The position numbers and the translations under genes are program-made. From Tenodera sinensis (Eukaryota > Arthropoda > Insecta > Mantodea > Mantidae): a stretch of DNA of 64,000 bases. The notes beneath the pieces are model-generated. The model was not told where the DNA came from. It saw only the letters and a program-made list of their open reading frames with translations, and searched no databases. The DNA lies in the NCBI GenBank assembly GCA_030765045.1, contig CM060968.1, positions 107,780,904 through 107,844,903 on the forward strand. Reading direction: 5' to 3'. This document shows, in pieces, positions 20,754 to 32,255 of this stretch (its first letter is position 1; each line of letters starts with the position of its first letter).

Positions 20754-21550
20754 CCTTGTTAACTTTCAATCCTCTGTCCAGTTAACCTCTATTGATGCTT
20801 ACCAGCCAGAGCTGTTCATAAACACAAACCAGTTCTGTTAGCTCTTTTATTTGTGAATTCTCTTCAGAATGATGTGAATTATGCACTTTTGCAGCATACT
20901 TAATGCTAGAAATGTTCTGCCAAATATTCATAAGTTCTCATAAATCTTCGAGCATACCAAGCTTGATTGAATCAGTTTGTAAATAAGAAACTCATATGTT
21001 TATTTGACTCTGCTCAAGCATGTGCTTTCTTGTTATAGCTTTGAAAATTAGATCCAATAAAATCAAATGGCTCACTGAAAGACAGATTTATATATTTTCA
21101 TGAATAAAACTGTAATGTAAGTAAATACCCAAGGAACAACTTCAATGAGCATGATTTTGAAATTCCAAGGTGAAAATATGTTTAAACTGTCAAAGCACAA
21201 ACAGAAGATAAGTCAACTATACCCCTGCTCCAGGTGAAATGACTTCTTTGCATTTAAAGCAAACAAATTTTCTGTCACTAAGAAATGTCTGTTTTCTTAT
21301 TCCATATATGTATATCTTTGTTACAATTACTTTGTGTTGCATCTTGCAGTACAAATTCTTTTATGCTTAATTAGTAAAATAAGAGTTCTTTGTTGTGTGC
21401 CTTACAGTTTAGATTACTTATTTAATTTCTCACTAGCCATAGTAGTTTTAAGAAATTAATCGTTAGTTGTTGAAGAACTAAGTCTGGATTTTTTTAAGTT
21501 TGACTTCATCAATTCATAATTTTAAAAAGTGTTGGTGTATGCTTCGTCTT

Positions 21551-21818
21551 TTTTTTTTTTTTTTGTTCCATTTATTTACCATCTTTAATATCAAAGGTCA
21601 TATCGGCAGCTTTTAGTCTCTTAGAGCAACTGCTTATAGGTGGTTTAGAGCTCTTTGTTTAAACAGTAAATTCACACACACATTCAACTCCCAGACTCTA
21701 GGGAAGATGGGGAATAATCCTAGTGGAAGAAAAATTCCCTCCCTCTCAGCCGGGAATCGAACCCAGGACCCCTTGCACAGCAGGCAGGTGCTCTATCGAC
21801 TGAGCTATAGGGGCAGCC
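21551..21818 (-). mobile_element. tRNA-derived SINE, family S3, with A tail
   Basis: The minus strand begins GGCTGCCCCTATAGCTCAGT, with A box TAGCTCAGTCGATAGAGC and B box GGGTTCGATTCCC. A body of about 190 bp ends in TAAATAAATGGAAC plus 14 or more A (plus-strand T run at 21551). The tRNA-like part lacks a matching 3' acceptor strand. It is not a functional tRNA gene. Confidence 0.82.
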
Positions 21819-23487
21819 CATGATCAATCTTGTCATTCATTGATGAATATGTTCACTCACAGAACAGTTATTTATGATTATCACAAAAATTTAAAAAGTA
21901 CACTTAGTTCCCTTCAACATTAACCAATTCAAATTCATTATTATCAATAAGAAATGAATGCTGTGATGTAAATCAGTATTGTATTTTGATTTGATTATAT
22001 TAATGTAAGTCTAAATTCTACAGTTCTCCATCTTGAATGAGATCAATATAAGGAACCCACTGAAACTAATTAAAATTCTTTTTTATATATTTATATTCCA
22101 GTTTAATAAGCTTATTTGTAATCAGCATAATCAGAAACATGATGGCCAAAGCTAATATAAAACACAAGTCATTTAGAGGTATAAATGAAAGCTTATATGG
22201 TGTATGTAGATCTAAGTGTTGTTCAGAAATAAAGCAAATTGTTGGAGCATGAAATATCACTTAAGCATTTGTACAAAATATAATTTTGTCACGTGTACAA
22301 AATGTGTTAAGGTTTGTAACAAGAAGTTGATTTATGTATTGTTTAAACATCATGTACACAAAACTTTGTCTCGTTGTCTGTAAAGTGTTCCAGAAACTTG
22401 TAACAGGATGTTGGTTGTTGCAAAGTTAAGTATATAAACTTGTTGAAGCATTTAAACATACAGAATTTTAAGTAAGACAGACTGTCATTCAAACCAGCAG
22501 CATTGTATAGCATGAGGGTTTTGAAAAGAGTGTTAGTTTCAAGGAAATAAATACTGGAAAAATTGTAACATTCTTTCTTATTTATTTCAGTTTCGTCTCA
22601 ATCTTACAATGAAAATAAGTTTAAATAAGAATAGGTAATATGCAGTAAGATATACAATACAAAAGGAAAATTCACCTGCTTCCATGCATTAAGTAGTAGT
22701 AGTAAGCAAATGGTGTATAAGCAAGAAATAACTTAGATTTTGTCTCGAACAAACAAATTATTAGATATGTACGAGTATGTAATTAAGGTAACTAAACTAA
22801 ACTGCATCTCATCTGTAAATTATAAGGCAAGAATCAAAAGGCGTACATACTTTCTTTCTCTATGTTTAAATATGTCACATGGCCCGAAGTTGTCTTCCTC
22901 TGGTCTAGAGATTTCAACCATTAAATGAATACAGAAAATAATGTTAAGTGGATGAAAACCATGCTATTCCTAATCTTCCTCAAAATACTGCCTAATATTT
23001 GACAACATGTCCTATTATAATGCTCAAGTGCATAAACCACAAACCTGCAATTCTCTAAAAATGGAGCTGAAAGCCTGGTTGCTAAAAAACAGTATTGTGT
23101 ATGAAGAGTCATTTTCAAATGCAAAACTTTATGATTAGATCGAGGCACATAAACCCAGAGATATTGCAGAGCATACACAAGTACACTCAGACTCCCACTC
23201 TACTAAAACCCATTGAGGTAATGTGGGGAGAAGTAATGTAGTGGTTAGCAAGTAGAAACACAATCTTTGAGATGAAAGATGTGGGAAAACTGTGCCATCA
23301 AAGATTTGGCAAAATTGGTCATGTGAATTGGAGAGAATCTTGCCATCACATGGAAACAATTGAGCAACATTATTTTGAAAAAGATTGTATCATAGAAAAT
23401 ATGATACGGTAAATACTTATCCATGATAATGAAGCTGAACGCAATGACAGCACCAAAGATAGATGGGAAGCATTTCTGGCACACCAG
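21819..23487. other. AT-rich intergenic DNA, nothing recognised
   Basis: Short frames on both strands show no recognisable domain, and no repeat family of this window is seen. AATAAA and TATA-like words occur at the rate expected for such AT-rich sequence. Confidence 0.4.
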
Positions 23488-23615
23488 GTGGTGGTTGGTG
23501 GTGGCAGTGGTAGCAGCAGGGGTGGTAGGGGTGGTGTGATGGTGGTAGTGGTTGCAGTGGTGGCAGTGTTGGTTGCAGTGGTACCAATGGGTGTGGTGGT
23601 GGGGATGGGGAAAAG
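23488..23615. repeat. G-rich GGT/GTG degenerate minisatellite
   Basis: The plus strand is an irregular run of GGTGGT, GGTGGCAGT and GGGGTGGTAGGGG. Repeated GGG/GG runs could form a G-quadruplex. The long Val/Gly frame and the Pro/His frame on the other strand come only from this composition. Confidence 0.7.
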
Positions 23616-23762
23616 TAATAAGAAGAAAAAGCTAACGGTAATTTGTCAGGAATATAAGGACTGGAAGACATGAGTGAACTAGTGTGGTGTGGCTCAGTAT
23701 TTGTTTGTGTAGACATCCCGAAAGTTACAATGTTTCTTACTGACTGTCCAGTTCCTTCCAGG

Positions 23763-24100
23763 CGGTACCGTGGCCGAGCGATTTTACTATTTGCCTACCA
23801 CCTAGGTGACTCGGGTTCGATCCCAGGGATCCACGTGTGGCATTCGTGGTTGACAAAGCAGTGTCAGGGCTTCCCCCACCACTCATTCCACCAATTGCTC
23901 CAATATCACCTTTCCAATCATGAATTTTGCCTGCATTTCATATCATGCTCTTCCTCACTATCATACCTGGAGCTTGGCTGACCACAAGTTTCCAGGTTTT
24001 CCTTCTGTCCAGTCCATAGGTTCCTGTGCTCCCTGACAGGTGTCTGACTCTAGGCACTGGCTTGTAAGTCCTACAGGTTGTAAGTGCTACATAAGGTGAG
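23763..24100 (+). mobile_element. tRNA-derived SINE, family S4
   Basis: GGTACCGTGGCCGAGCGATT provides an A-box-like start and GGGTTCGATCCC the B box 45 bp on. A body follows (GTTGACAAAGCAGTGTCAGG, GGAGCTTGGCTGACCACAAG, CTCCCTGACAGGTG) that ends near AAGGTGAGGGTAATCAGATA-AAG. Its head resembles tRNA-Leu or tRNA-Ser (GTGGCCGAGCG). Only one copy is seen here. Confidence 0.65.
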
Positions 24101-24392
24101 GGTAATCAGATAAAGAAGAAAACAGTTCCACTGTGTACAACGGCCATCTCACCTTGTACCATTCTTCAAGCTACAGCCCTGTGTGTCATACATGGATAAA
24201 GTAAGTGACTTGCATAATACCTTTCCATTAAAATTTTCACATGCCAAAATCTCTGGCGCAAACTGTAATAGTAAAAATGAGCATCATTTGTGCAGATATT
24301 TTAAACACTTAGTCCTAGATCCACAGCCTTCTTATCTCATTACCAACTTATTTAAATCAGGTTTCAAAGCCAAACAACATAAACTAATTTAA

Positions 24393-24443
24393 TTATCAAC
24401 CGGTTGATAATGGAGGAAAGTTAACCTTCGAAACGCGTCCCGG
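24393..24443 (+). ncRNA. Degenerate hammerhead-ribozyme-like motif with a 20-bp palindrome
   Basis: ATTATCAACCGGTTGATAAT is a perfect palindrome at 24393-24412. The right part reads CCGG-TTGATAA-TGGAGG, then loop, CCTTC-GAAAC-GCGTC and CCGG. This has the order of a type I hammerhead: stem I (CCGG with CCGG), core CTGATGA changed to TTGATAA, stem II (GGAGG/CCTTC), GAAAC, a minimal stem III, and a GTC cleavage site. Penelope-like retroelements carry such motifs. Two core changes suggest it is inactive. The flanks look like retroelement 3' debris, but no RT was found. Confidence 0.35.
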
Positions 24444-25065
24444 AAGAATATGTTGTGAGTGTTGTTCAGTGTTATTAATTAACTCACATTTTAAATTAAA
24501 TTAATTACAACAACACTGTTTTCAAACTTCTATGGAAGGAAGATAACATAAACTAAATTCACATCTGTTAATGTAGACCTGGATCTGCTTTTCACATGAT
24601 TAAATTTTGAAATACAGTAACTGACCCTGACAGATTGTTGAATGGTGTTGGAAGTTTGTGATGGCTTATTTTTATTGAGTCTGTTGGAGAACTGGAATTT
24701 GAGTTCCTCAACCCTCTGTTGTCAAGTGTGTCCTACATGACAATAAAATTAATTTGTGATAGCACATGTAGTATGATTTATTCATCCTTCAAATAGTATA
24801 AGTAATAATTATTATATGTTTTAAGAAAACATATAAACATACTAATTTAACGATTTTGGCATATGCATTGATATGTACGTTGTTAAAATGGCATCTAATA
24901 TTAAAATGAGATGCATGACATAATGAGTAATCACAAATTAAACAAAATGGTTTTTCATTATGTAAAATACAAAACTAATCTTCTTTCCATTCTTAATGAA
25001 ACACATGCGCAGTCATTCTGAACATCTGTCCAATACTGTTTACCAGTTTCCACTGTAGTGTGTAG

Positions 25066-27861
25066 CAGGCGCGGTTCTACCTTAAGGGCACATGGTCACG
25101 TGCCCCTCCTTTAAAATCAGAATTAAATTTCACGTTAAAATCAGTAATTTATTCAAAATTAGCGCTTCCTTAAAAGCATGCCAGTTACACCCATTGATTA
25201 CTAGTTTGTATACTCTTTGGTTGTACCAGTTGTATTGAAACTTGGCAACATGGCTGGGGTCACATTCTCAGTGTGACTTCTTCAGCTTACTGCTGGCCAA
25301 TTGCAGCTTGCCATCTTCGTGCGCTTCTGGGTACCGGGTGGGGGGAGAAACGCGAGAATAACACTACGCCGGGTCACATAATTCGTGTGACGTTGATGTG
25401 AACAAGACACTTTCCTGGTAAAAGTTAGGATTTTGGTCACTAGATGACACTCCAATAGATGAATGCTAGCAGTAGAGCAGAGACATCTATTCTAGTGGAA
25501 CTAGTTCTCATTTTGCACACTTCTGTGGTATACATAGCAGCACGTAACAGGAAGGTTTTCGATTTTCACGCTAATTTACAAGCATCAGGCTTGTATTTCT
25601 TTAGTTTACGTGAGTCTGTTGGTTAAGTAGTTTTCTCAGGTATGAGTTAATCTAGTTTTAAGTATTCCTATGAGAATATTACAATGAATACAATTAAATA
25701 TTTGCAGAGTAAGAACTTAACATACGAGGATCGACTGTCAGCAAAACAGTTAGGTCCACCAAGACCAGACCTCAATATTGAACATGTATATAAGGATAAA
25801 CATAGAACGTACAATAGAAAATTCAACAAATCATTTTATGAAAAGTGGGAATGGAGCTGCGGGTGTTCAGAAAAAAATGCATTGTTTTGTTTTCCATGTC
25901 TTTTGTTCGGTGGTGACGAAATCTGGACCAAAAGTGGTATTAAAGACCTCAAACATTTGTCTGAAAAGTGTAAAAAACATGGAATGTCTAAAAGTCATTT
26001 AAATAATGAAACAAATTTAGCAGTCTTGGGGAACCTGAATATCAGAGCACAGCTTGATGATGCGTACAGAACATCTATACGTAAACACAATGAGCTCGTT
26101 GAAAAGAATAGGTACATTCTATCGCGCATAATCGACGCAATTCAATTCTGTGGGGAATTTGAATTAGGCTTGCGTGGTCATGACGAGACAGAGGAGTCTG
26201 ATAATCCAGGTGTTTTCAGAGGTCTCATTAATTATACTGCAGCCCTGGACAGTGTTTTAAAGGACCATTTAGAACACTCGACAGTATGCAAAGGAACGTC
26301 GAAGACCATCCAAAATGAACTTTTAGATGCCATTCTGACAGTATGCCGGGAAAATATCATCAATGAAATTAGTTCCGAAGAATTTCTCTCCATTCAGGCT
26401 GATGAAACGACCGATAATTCATGCACAACCCAAATGTCATTAATTTTAAGATTTCAAAGAGAAGGCAGAATAGTTGAAAGATTTTGGGTTTTTTTTGCAG
26501 TTAATGATAGGAGTGCTCGAGGATTAGCTGCAATAATTTTAGACCAGTTACATGAACTAGGTGTCGATAAAACTCCAGAAAAGCTTGTATGCCAAACATT
26601 TGATGGAGCTTCTGTCATGAGTGGAGAAAGGGGTGGAGTGCGTTCCCTGATAAAAGAGAAATATCCACGGGCAAATTTTATTCATTGTTACGCACATCAA
26701 GGGAATTTGATTCTGCAGAATGCCACTTCATCATCTTCACACAGCAGGATATTTTTTCAAGATCTCCAAGCCATTGGAACATTCTTCTCAAGGTCTCCAA
26801 AGAGAATGGATTTCTTAGTAGACTTCGTCCAAAGAAAGATTGGTTCTGTCCCACCAACAAGATGGTATTTTCAACACAGAACTGTAAATACTGTGTTTGA
26901 ACATAAAGAAAATCTGATGAAATGTTTCGAACACATTAGAGACACTGAACTAAACGACAAAAACGCTTCTGGCCAAGCTGCAGGATTTATTCGCACCTTA
27001 AGAGACTCTCAGTTCTCATTCTGGCTGTCTTTCTACCATAAGGTTATGCCTCATGTTGCTATCTTCTTTGACTGCATTCAACAAAAGGATATAGATGCCG
27101 TTAAAATGAAAGATTTCATCAGCAAGTTTGTCAAAGCGATAGCGAATGTCCGAAAACAATATGAAGAGATTGGAATCCCTTTAAATGAGCCCATGTCAAA
27201 AAGGCGACATATTGATAATGGAGATGATCATATATCTGCTATCGAAGTTTGTGACAGGATTGTGACACATATCGAAGACAGATTTCAGTTTGCAGATCAT
27301 TTGTGCGCATCTAAATTATTTTTTGTGGGCCAGTTTTCACAGTATAGTGCTGTTTTTCCTGAAAATGACTTTCAAACTACTTTAAAACTTTATCCAACCA
27401 TAAATGGTCCGAAACTGAAAACCGAACTGGAGATATTATATGGACGCGAAGATTTCCGTACAGCCTCCGGCGCGGCCGCGCTTCTGCAGTTTTTCCTGGA
27501 CAATAATATGTTGCGTACATTTTCTGAGTGTGTGACAGTGTTGAAGATAATAGTCACAATCCCGATGACGACTGTGGAGGCTGAAAGGTCATTTTCAACA
27601 TTAAATAGAATAAAGACTTTCTTGCGCAGTTCAATGGGAAATGACAGGTTGAACGCTTTAGCTATGCTGTCAATTGAAAAGAAAATGATACACAACATCC
27701 CGGAATTCAACAAGAAAGTGATTGAAGAATTTGCTGCAGTAAAGAACAGGAGGATGGAATTCATATACCGAAAATAAATACAAGGTAAGATTTTATTTTT
27801 TGCATGATTACAATTAATTTTACTGTGCCCCACCTTTGTCGAACTTCACGAGCCGCCACTG
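25066..27861 (+). mobile_element. Apparently complete hAT DNA transposon, 2,796 bp
   Basis: An 8-bp duplication GTGTGTAG lies at 25058-25065 and 27862-27869. The left end begins CAGGCGCGGTTC and the right end, on the other strand, CAGTGGCGGCTC. They agree at 9 of 12 positions and both start with the CA of hAT termini. GGGCAC/GTGCCCC words are subterminal at both ends. One uninterrupted transposase fills the interior, about 620 bp from the left end and 84 bp from the right. Perfect duplications and an open frame point to a young insertion. Confidence 0.95.
25684..27777 (+). CDS. hAT transposase (ZMYM1-like), 697 aa, intact
   Basis: The enzyme would excise and reinsert the element by a cut-and-paste mechanism in the nucleus. 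A TTF-type zinc finger is visible near the N-terminus: C59, C61, C69 and C72 in WSCGCSEKNALFCFPCLLF, with His residues downstream. The RNase H-like core carries SIQADETTDNS (Asp at about 240), TFDGASVMSG (Asp at about 307), HCYAHQGNL and TRW near 392. The C-terminal dimerisation domain is VEAERSFSTLNRIKTFLRSS at about 628-648, followed by NDRLNALAMLSIE. This arrangement matches DUF4371/Dimer_Tnp_hAT proteins, often annotated zinc finger MYM-type 1-like. No stop or frameshift is present. The first ATG after several upstream stops was taken as the start. Confidence 0.95.
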   Translation: MNTIKYLQSKNLTYEDRLSAKQLGPPRPDLNIEHVYKDKHRTYNRKFNKSFYEKWEWSCGCSEKNALFCFPCLLFGGDEIWTKSGIKDLKHLSEKCKKHGMSKSHLNNETNLAVLGNLNIRAQLDDAYRTSIRKHNELVEKNRYILSRIIDAIQFCGEFELGLRGHDETEESDNPGVFRGLINYTAALDSVLKDHLEHSTVCKGTSKTIQNELLDAILTVCRENIINEISSEEFLSIQADETTDNSCTTQMSLILRFQREGRIVERFWVFFAVNDRSARGLAAIILDQLHELGVDKTPEKLVCQTFDGASVMSGERGGVRSLIKEKYPRANFIHCYAHQGNLILQNATSSSSHSRIFFQDLQAIGTFFSRSPKRMDFLVDFVQRKIGSVPPTRWYFQHRTVNTVFEHKENLMKCFEHIRDTELNDKNASGQAAGFIRTLRDSQFSFWLSFYHKVMPHVAIFFDCIQQKDIDAVKMKDFISKFVKAIANVRKQYEEIGIPLNEPMSKRRHIDNGDDHISAIEVCDRIVTHIEDRFQFADHLCASKLFFVGQFSQYSAVFPENDFQTTLKLYPTINGPKLKTELEILYGREDFRTASGAAALLQFFLDNNMLRTFSECVTVLKIIVTIPMTTVEAERSFSTLNRIKTFLRSSMGNDRLNALAMLSIEKKMIHNIPEFNKKVIEEFAAVKNRRMEFIYRK

Positions 27862-28725
27862 GTGTGTAGCCTACTGGTATGGTGGGAGATACATAGCTGA
27901 ATAGGGTAAGTGACTCCTAGGTTGCAATAATTAATGACATGACTGGTATGGAGGATATTATCATTTTGAGTTTTTTAGATGGAATAAAAGGCATATTTGT
28001 TGCAATGCAAAATTAGTGCTTCAACTGCAGACTTATTCTTAAACCTATTCATCAGCGTTTTAAGTTGTTTAATTTTTATTTCTTACCCAGGCTATCTCAT
28101 ATAATCTAGAAACTAATGAAAAATAATTTATTTTTACAGTATCCAGGGGGTATTTTGGATTTAAAAAATGTATTTTAGGATCACTGGATGAGACAGGGAA
28201 ATTTGTAAGTATTACATAAAATTTTAAAAAATAAAAAATGTTTATTCATGTTTACGGTTTTGAACAAACCTTGGCACATTCTATACTGCTTCTCAATATT
28301 GCTTTTAAGCAATTACAGGTCAAAGTAGGCACTTATCATTTAATTTTAAAAACAGTTACTCACAGTATGAATAAAAATGTAATTCTTGGAAGATATATTC
28401 CATAAAATAAATATAAAAAATCAGAAATGTTTGCATAAATTGTAAAGAACAAAGAAACGAAGAATATAAATAAGTGTCCTATGATTAAAAGCATTAAGAG
28501 TCTGTATAATTACATTTAACCTCCTGCACAGTATCAACAGTTCTATGGAGCTGCATTTAAAGTTATTGTAGATGAACATTCTTTGGAACATCAACAGCTA
28601 TTTTTCTGGTGCTATGGTTGACCACCTTATAATTTTAATGGTATTTGCTAAATATTGATTGTGGTCAACTAAAGTCTTAGCTGTGATTCTCAAGCAGACC
28701 ATGTTTTCCAGCTAATTTGACAGTC

Positions 28726-30581
28726 TTATTGTCTAGAGGGGTAATTAAAAGGTATGGCTGGAGTTTCTCTGGGGTATCCAGTAATAGGCCTGGTAGTTGT
28801 AGTGGGATAAGTAAAAGGCTTTGCTGGAGTTTCTTTGGGGTAGCCAGTGATAGGCTTAGCTGTTGTAGTTGTGTAGGTGACTGGCCTAGCTGTTGTAGTG
28901 GTGTAAGTAAATGGCCTAGCTGTTGTAGTTGTGTAGGTGACTGGCCTAGCTGTTGTAGTTGTGTAAGTAAATGGCCTAGCTGTTGTAGTTGTGTAGGTGA
29001 CTGGCCTAGTTGTTGTAGTGGTGTAAGTAAATGGTCTAGCTGTTGTAGTGGTGTAAGTAAATGGTCTGGTTGTTGTAGTTGGCCTGGTGGGTCTTCTGGT
29101 TGTAGTTGTGGTAGGATATGTGAAAGGTTTTGATGGAGTTACTTTGGGGTAGCCAGTAATAGGCCTGGTTGTTGTAGTGGTGTAAGTAAATGGTCTAGCT
29201 GTTGTAGTGGTATAAGTAAATGGTCTAGCTGTTGTAGTGGTATAAGTAAATGGTCTAGCTGTTGTAGTGGTGTAAGTAAATGGTCTAGCTGTTGTAGTGG
29301 TGTAAGTAAATGGCCTGGTTGTTGTAGTTGGCCTGGTGGGTCTTCTGGTTGTAGTTGTGGTAGGATACGTGAAAGGTTTTGATGGAGTTACTTTGGGGTA
29401 GCCAGTAATAGGCCTGGTTGTTGTAGTGGTGTAAGTAAATGGTTTAGCTGTTGTAGTGGTGTAAGTAAATGGTCTAGCTGTTGTAGTGGTATAAGTAAAT
29501 GGCCTAGCTGTTGTAGTGGTGTAAGTAAATGGCCTGGTTGTTGTAGTTGGCCTGGTGGGTCTTCTGGTTGTAGTTGTGGTAGGATACGTGAAAGGTTTTG
29601 ATGGAGTTACTTTGGGGTAGCCAGTAATAGGCCTGGTTGTTGTAGTGGTGTAAGTAAATGGTTTAGCTGTTGTCGTGGTATAAGTAAATGGTCTAGCTGT
29701 TGTAGTGGTATAAGTAAATGGTCTAGCTGTTGTAGTGGTATAAGTAAATGGTCTAGCTGTTGTAGTGGTATAAGTAAATGGCCTGGTTGTTGTAGTTGGC
29801 CTGGTGGGTCTTCTGGTTGTAGTTGTGGTAGGATACGTGAAAGGTTTTGATGGAGTTACTTTGGGGTAGCCAGTAATAGGCCTGGTTGTTGTAGTGGTGT
29901 AAGTAAATGGTTTAGCTGTTGTAGTGGTATAAGTAAATGGTCTAGCTGTTGTAGTGGTATAAGTAAATGGTCTAGCTGTTGTAGTGGTGTAAGTAAATGG
30001 CCTAGTAGTGGTAGTTGGGTAAGTAATTGGACTAAAAGTTGTGCTAGGCCTGGTAGGTCTTTTCGTTGTAGTTGTCGGATATGTGAAGGGTTTTGCAGGG
30101 GTATCTCTGGGATAACCAGTGCTAGGCCTAGTTGTTGTAGTTGGGTAAGTAACTGGCCTGAAAGTTGTAGTTGGTCTTCTGGTTGTTGTAGTTGGATAAG
30201 TAACTGGCCTGAAGGTTGTAGTTGGTCTTCTTGTTGTTGTAGTTGGATAAGTAACTGGCCTGAAGGTTGTAGTTGGTCTTCTGGTTGTTGTAGTTGGATA
30301 AGTAACTGGCCTGAAGGTTGTAGTTGGTCTTCTGGTTGTAGTTGTAGGATAAGTGAACGGTTTTGCTGGTGTCTCTCTGGGGTATCCTGTAATTGAGGTC
30401 AGCACAGGTGGTATGCTTGTAGGTGGCTGCGTGGGGTAAGTGAATGGCTTTGATGGTGTTTCTCTTGGATATCCAGTTGGAGCTGCTGCATAGTTGAATT
30501 GTTTTACAGGAGTTTCTTGAGGGTAACTTCGTGCTAATCCATTGTCAATGACCGCTGAGGCAGAAAGCAGGAATGGCACCC
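28726..30581 (-). CDS. Secreted Thr/Pro/Tyr-rich repeat protein, exon 2 (residues 11-628)
   Basis: The product is a 628-aa extracellular, mucin- or cuticle-like structural protein; its exact role is not recognised. The exon follows TTATAATTTCAG and continues the signal peptide from exon 1 as GVPFLLSASA, with an AxA cleavage site predicted after residue 20. The rest is repeats of GYPRETPAKPFTYPTTTT, RPTTTFRPVTYP and PFTYTTTTAR. Four higher-order units of about 220-250 bp start with GYPKVTPSKPFTYPTTTTT. Dense Thr beside Pro suggests heavy O-glycosylation, and the regular Tyr suggests cross-linking. There are no Cys residues in the repeats and no chitin-binding domain. It ends PFNYPSRQ with TAA at 28726-28728. 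A minus-strand AATAAA lies at 28241-28246. Confidence 0.85.
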
Positions 30582-30599
30582 CTGAAATTATAACAGTGT

Positions 30600-32074
30600 T
30601 ATTTGAGAAATATTACACTGTACAATGGAAAATTTATGTAAGGGTGAGTTTTGAATTCAGATTTTTCCAATCACTAAAGTATGCTTAACCTTCAACTAGT
30701 GACATGATGTCTCTAGGACGTTGTGTAAGTTAAGAAAGGCTATCCTGCATTGTATATGAGAAGTTGACTTCTGATGCTTATAGTATCTTCTTCTCTTTGC
30801 TTACTGTAGATATTCCAGTAAGTTTTGGTGAATAGGCCTTAGTCTTTTAGTGTGTAAGATAATAGCAACATCTGACAGATATCCGATCACATGTTGCATA
30901 ATTTTTTCTGCCAAGAGCAGTATTTTTTGCAATGGCAAATTGTGTTGTTCCATACAGCAGAGATGCTAATTTTGAAATTCTAGTGCTTAAATAATTGAAT
31001 AAAGATACCAGTAATGATGAAAGTAACATGGATAGTGAATAGATGAACCTGATACAGAGAAATCATAAACGTGATTCTGCTGAAGTGGCTGAAAACTCTT
31101 GTACTGAGGATGAAAATGTGCTAAACAAACAGAAACTGAAGTCAGAAAAGGCTATTTGTGTTTTAGAACTCATAAATGTGCAAAAAGGAGTCTTTGAGAA
31201 GATATGCTCACCCTCTGAGCCACAGTCCTGTGTATTTGCTTGCTTTGAGTCCTTTTGGATGGCTGAGGAACAAAGTGAATTACAAGACTGTTTTGGATTT
31301 TATTGTTTCCCTGAGATGGCACAAATAATTATAAAATGGACCAATGTGAAACGGAATAACGTGGGACAAACATTTCAATGCAGTGATCATTCCCATACTG
31401 AAGGTGTTGATCATTTTGAGCTTGAAGATTTCCAAACTCTGCTGCTTTCAAATCAAATGATAAAGATATTTCATCTATGCCTGCAGAAAATAGCAATTGC
31501 AGAGAAATATTGTTCTCATTATACCCTAAAATAGATTTTCCAATCTTCTGCTATGTCTGCAATATGCCAACGCTAAAGAAAATCTATTGTGTATTGAATT
31601 ATTAAAAATTTAAATCCAAACCAATAACTCTTAGAGCTGTTTATCAGCCACCAAAGGACAAAAACCTAAGAAAACAAGAATGTGGAAAAATCAGACTTTA
31701 AAACTTCATGTGTAGTTTGCACTCAGATATGTACATTCATTAAAGCTTGCATTTGGATATTTAAATGCTCATTAGGGCAAAATCACAATTTTATCCTTAT
31801 TCTAAAATGTTTATTTTCTCTATCACATACATAGAAGGTGGAAACAGTGCTGCATTCCATCCAACAATCTGTATTGAGATTTCACTGCAAATGCATTTTT
31901 TGAATCCAATAATTTACATTATGAAATGATTGGCTAAAGGATAACAAAAGAAAGAAACAAGATAAAGAGAAATGAAGATAAATACAAAATGTACCTACAT
32001 GATTCAGAAGCATTGTATCATGTGAATTACTTTGTCAGGCTTTAATGAACTAATTTAAAACATGTTAAGAATAT
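30600..32074. other. Intron sequence with one unrecognised open frame (31043-31534, +)
   Basis: A 163-codon frame on the plus strand (MNLIQRNHKRDSAEVAENSC to KYCSHYTLK) is unusually long for this AT-rich DNA. It resembles nothing I recognise, has no signal peptide, zinc finger or RT motif, and has no clear splice sites. It lies in the intron of the opposite-strand repeat protein. A short ACT repeat piece is at 31850-31910 (TTCCATCCAACAATCTG...). The rest is unassigned. Confidence 0.2.
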
Positions 32075-32255
32075 GTTGTTGTTGTTAGCTAATGCTGGAT
32101 TTCTGACAATGAAGTCATTAATCCTCTTGCTCTCCAATATTTTTCACTGATGGATGGGGCACTAGAAGTGGCCGGGCATATTTGAAGGTGGTCTCGATCC
32201 ATTTCCTCTTGCAGATCACATAGAGGACAGAGTGGTGAAGAATATATCCCAATTC
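32075..32255 (-). mobile_element. LINE 3' end, (AAC)-tailed family, copy 2
   Basis: It is the minus-strand equivalent of 51060-51222: GGGATATATTCTTCACCACTCTGTCCTC on one side and the AGCTAACAACAAC end at 32075. It encodes the CPLCDLQEEMDRD-type zinc-binding end. It is severely 5' truncated, which is usual for LINEs. Confidence 0.75.

Noticed and set aside
21744..21820. A tRNA gene with perfect A and B boxes
   Set aside because: The 3' acceptor strand does not pair with GCCCCTA, and an extended body with an A tail follows, so it is a SINE.
23417..23716. A Pro/His/Ser-rich minus-strand frame and a Gly/Val plus-strand frame
   Set aside because: They follow the GGT-rich composition only.
28717..29133. 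A 138-codon Cys/Ser-rich plus-strand frame
   Set aside because: It is the antisense shadow of the minus-strand repeat protein, whose splice signals and signal peptide support the other strand.
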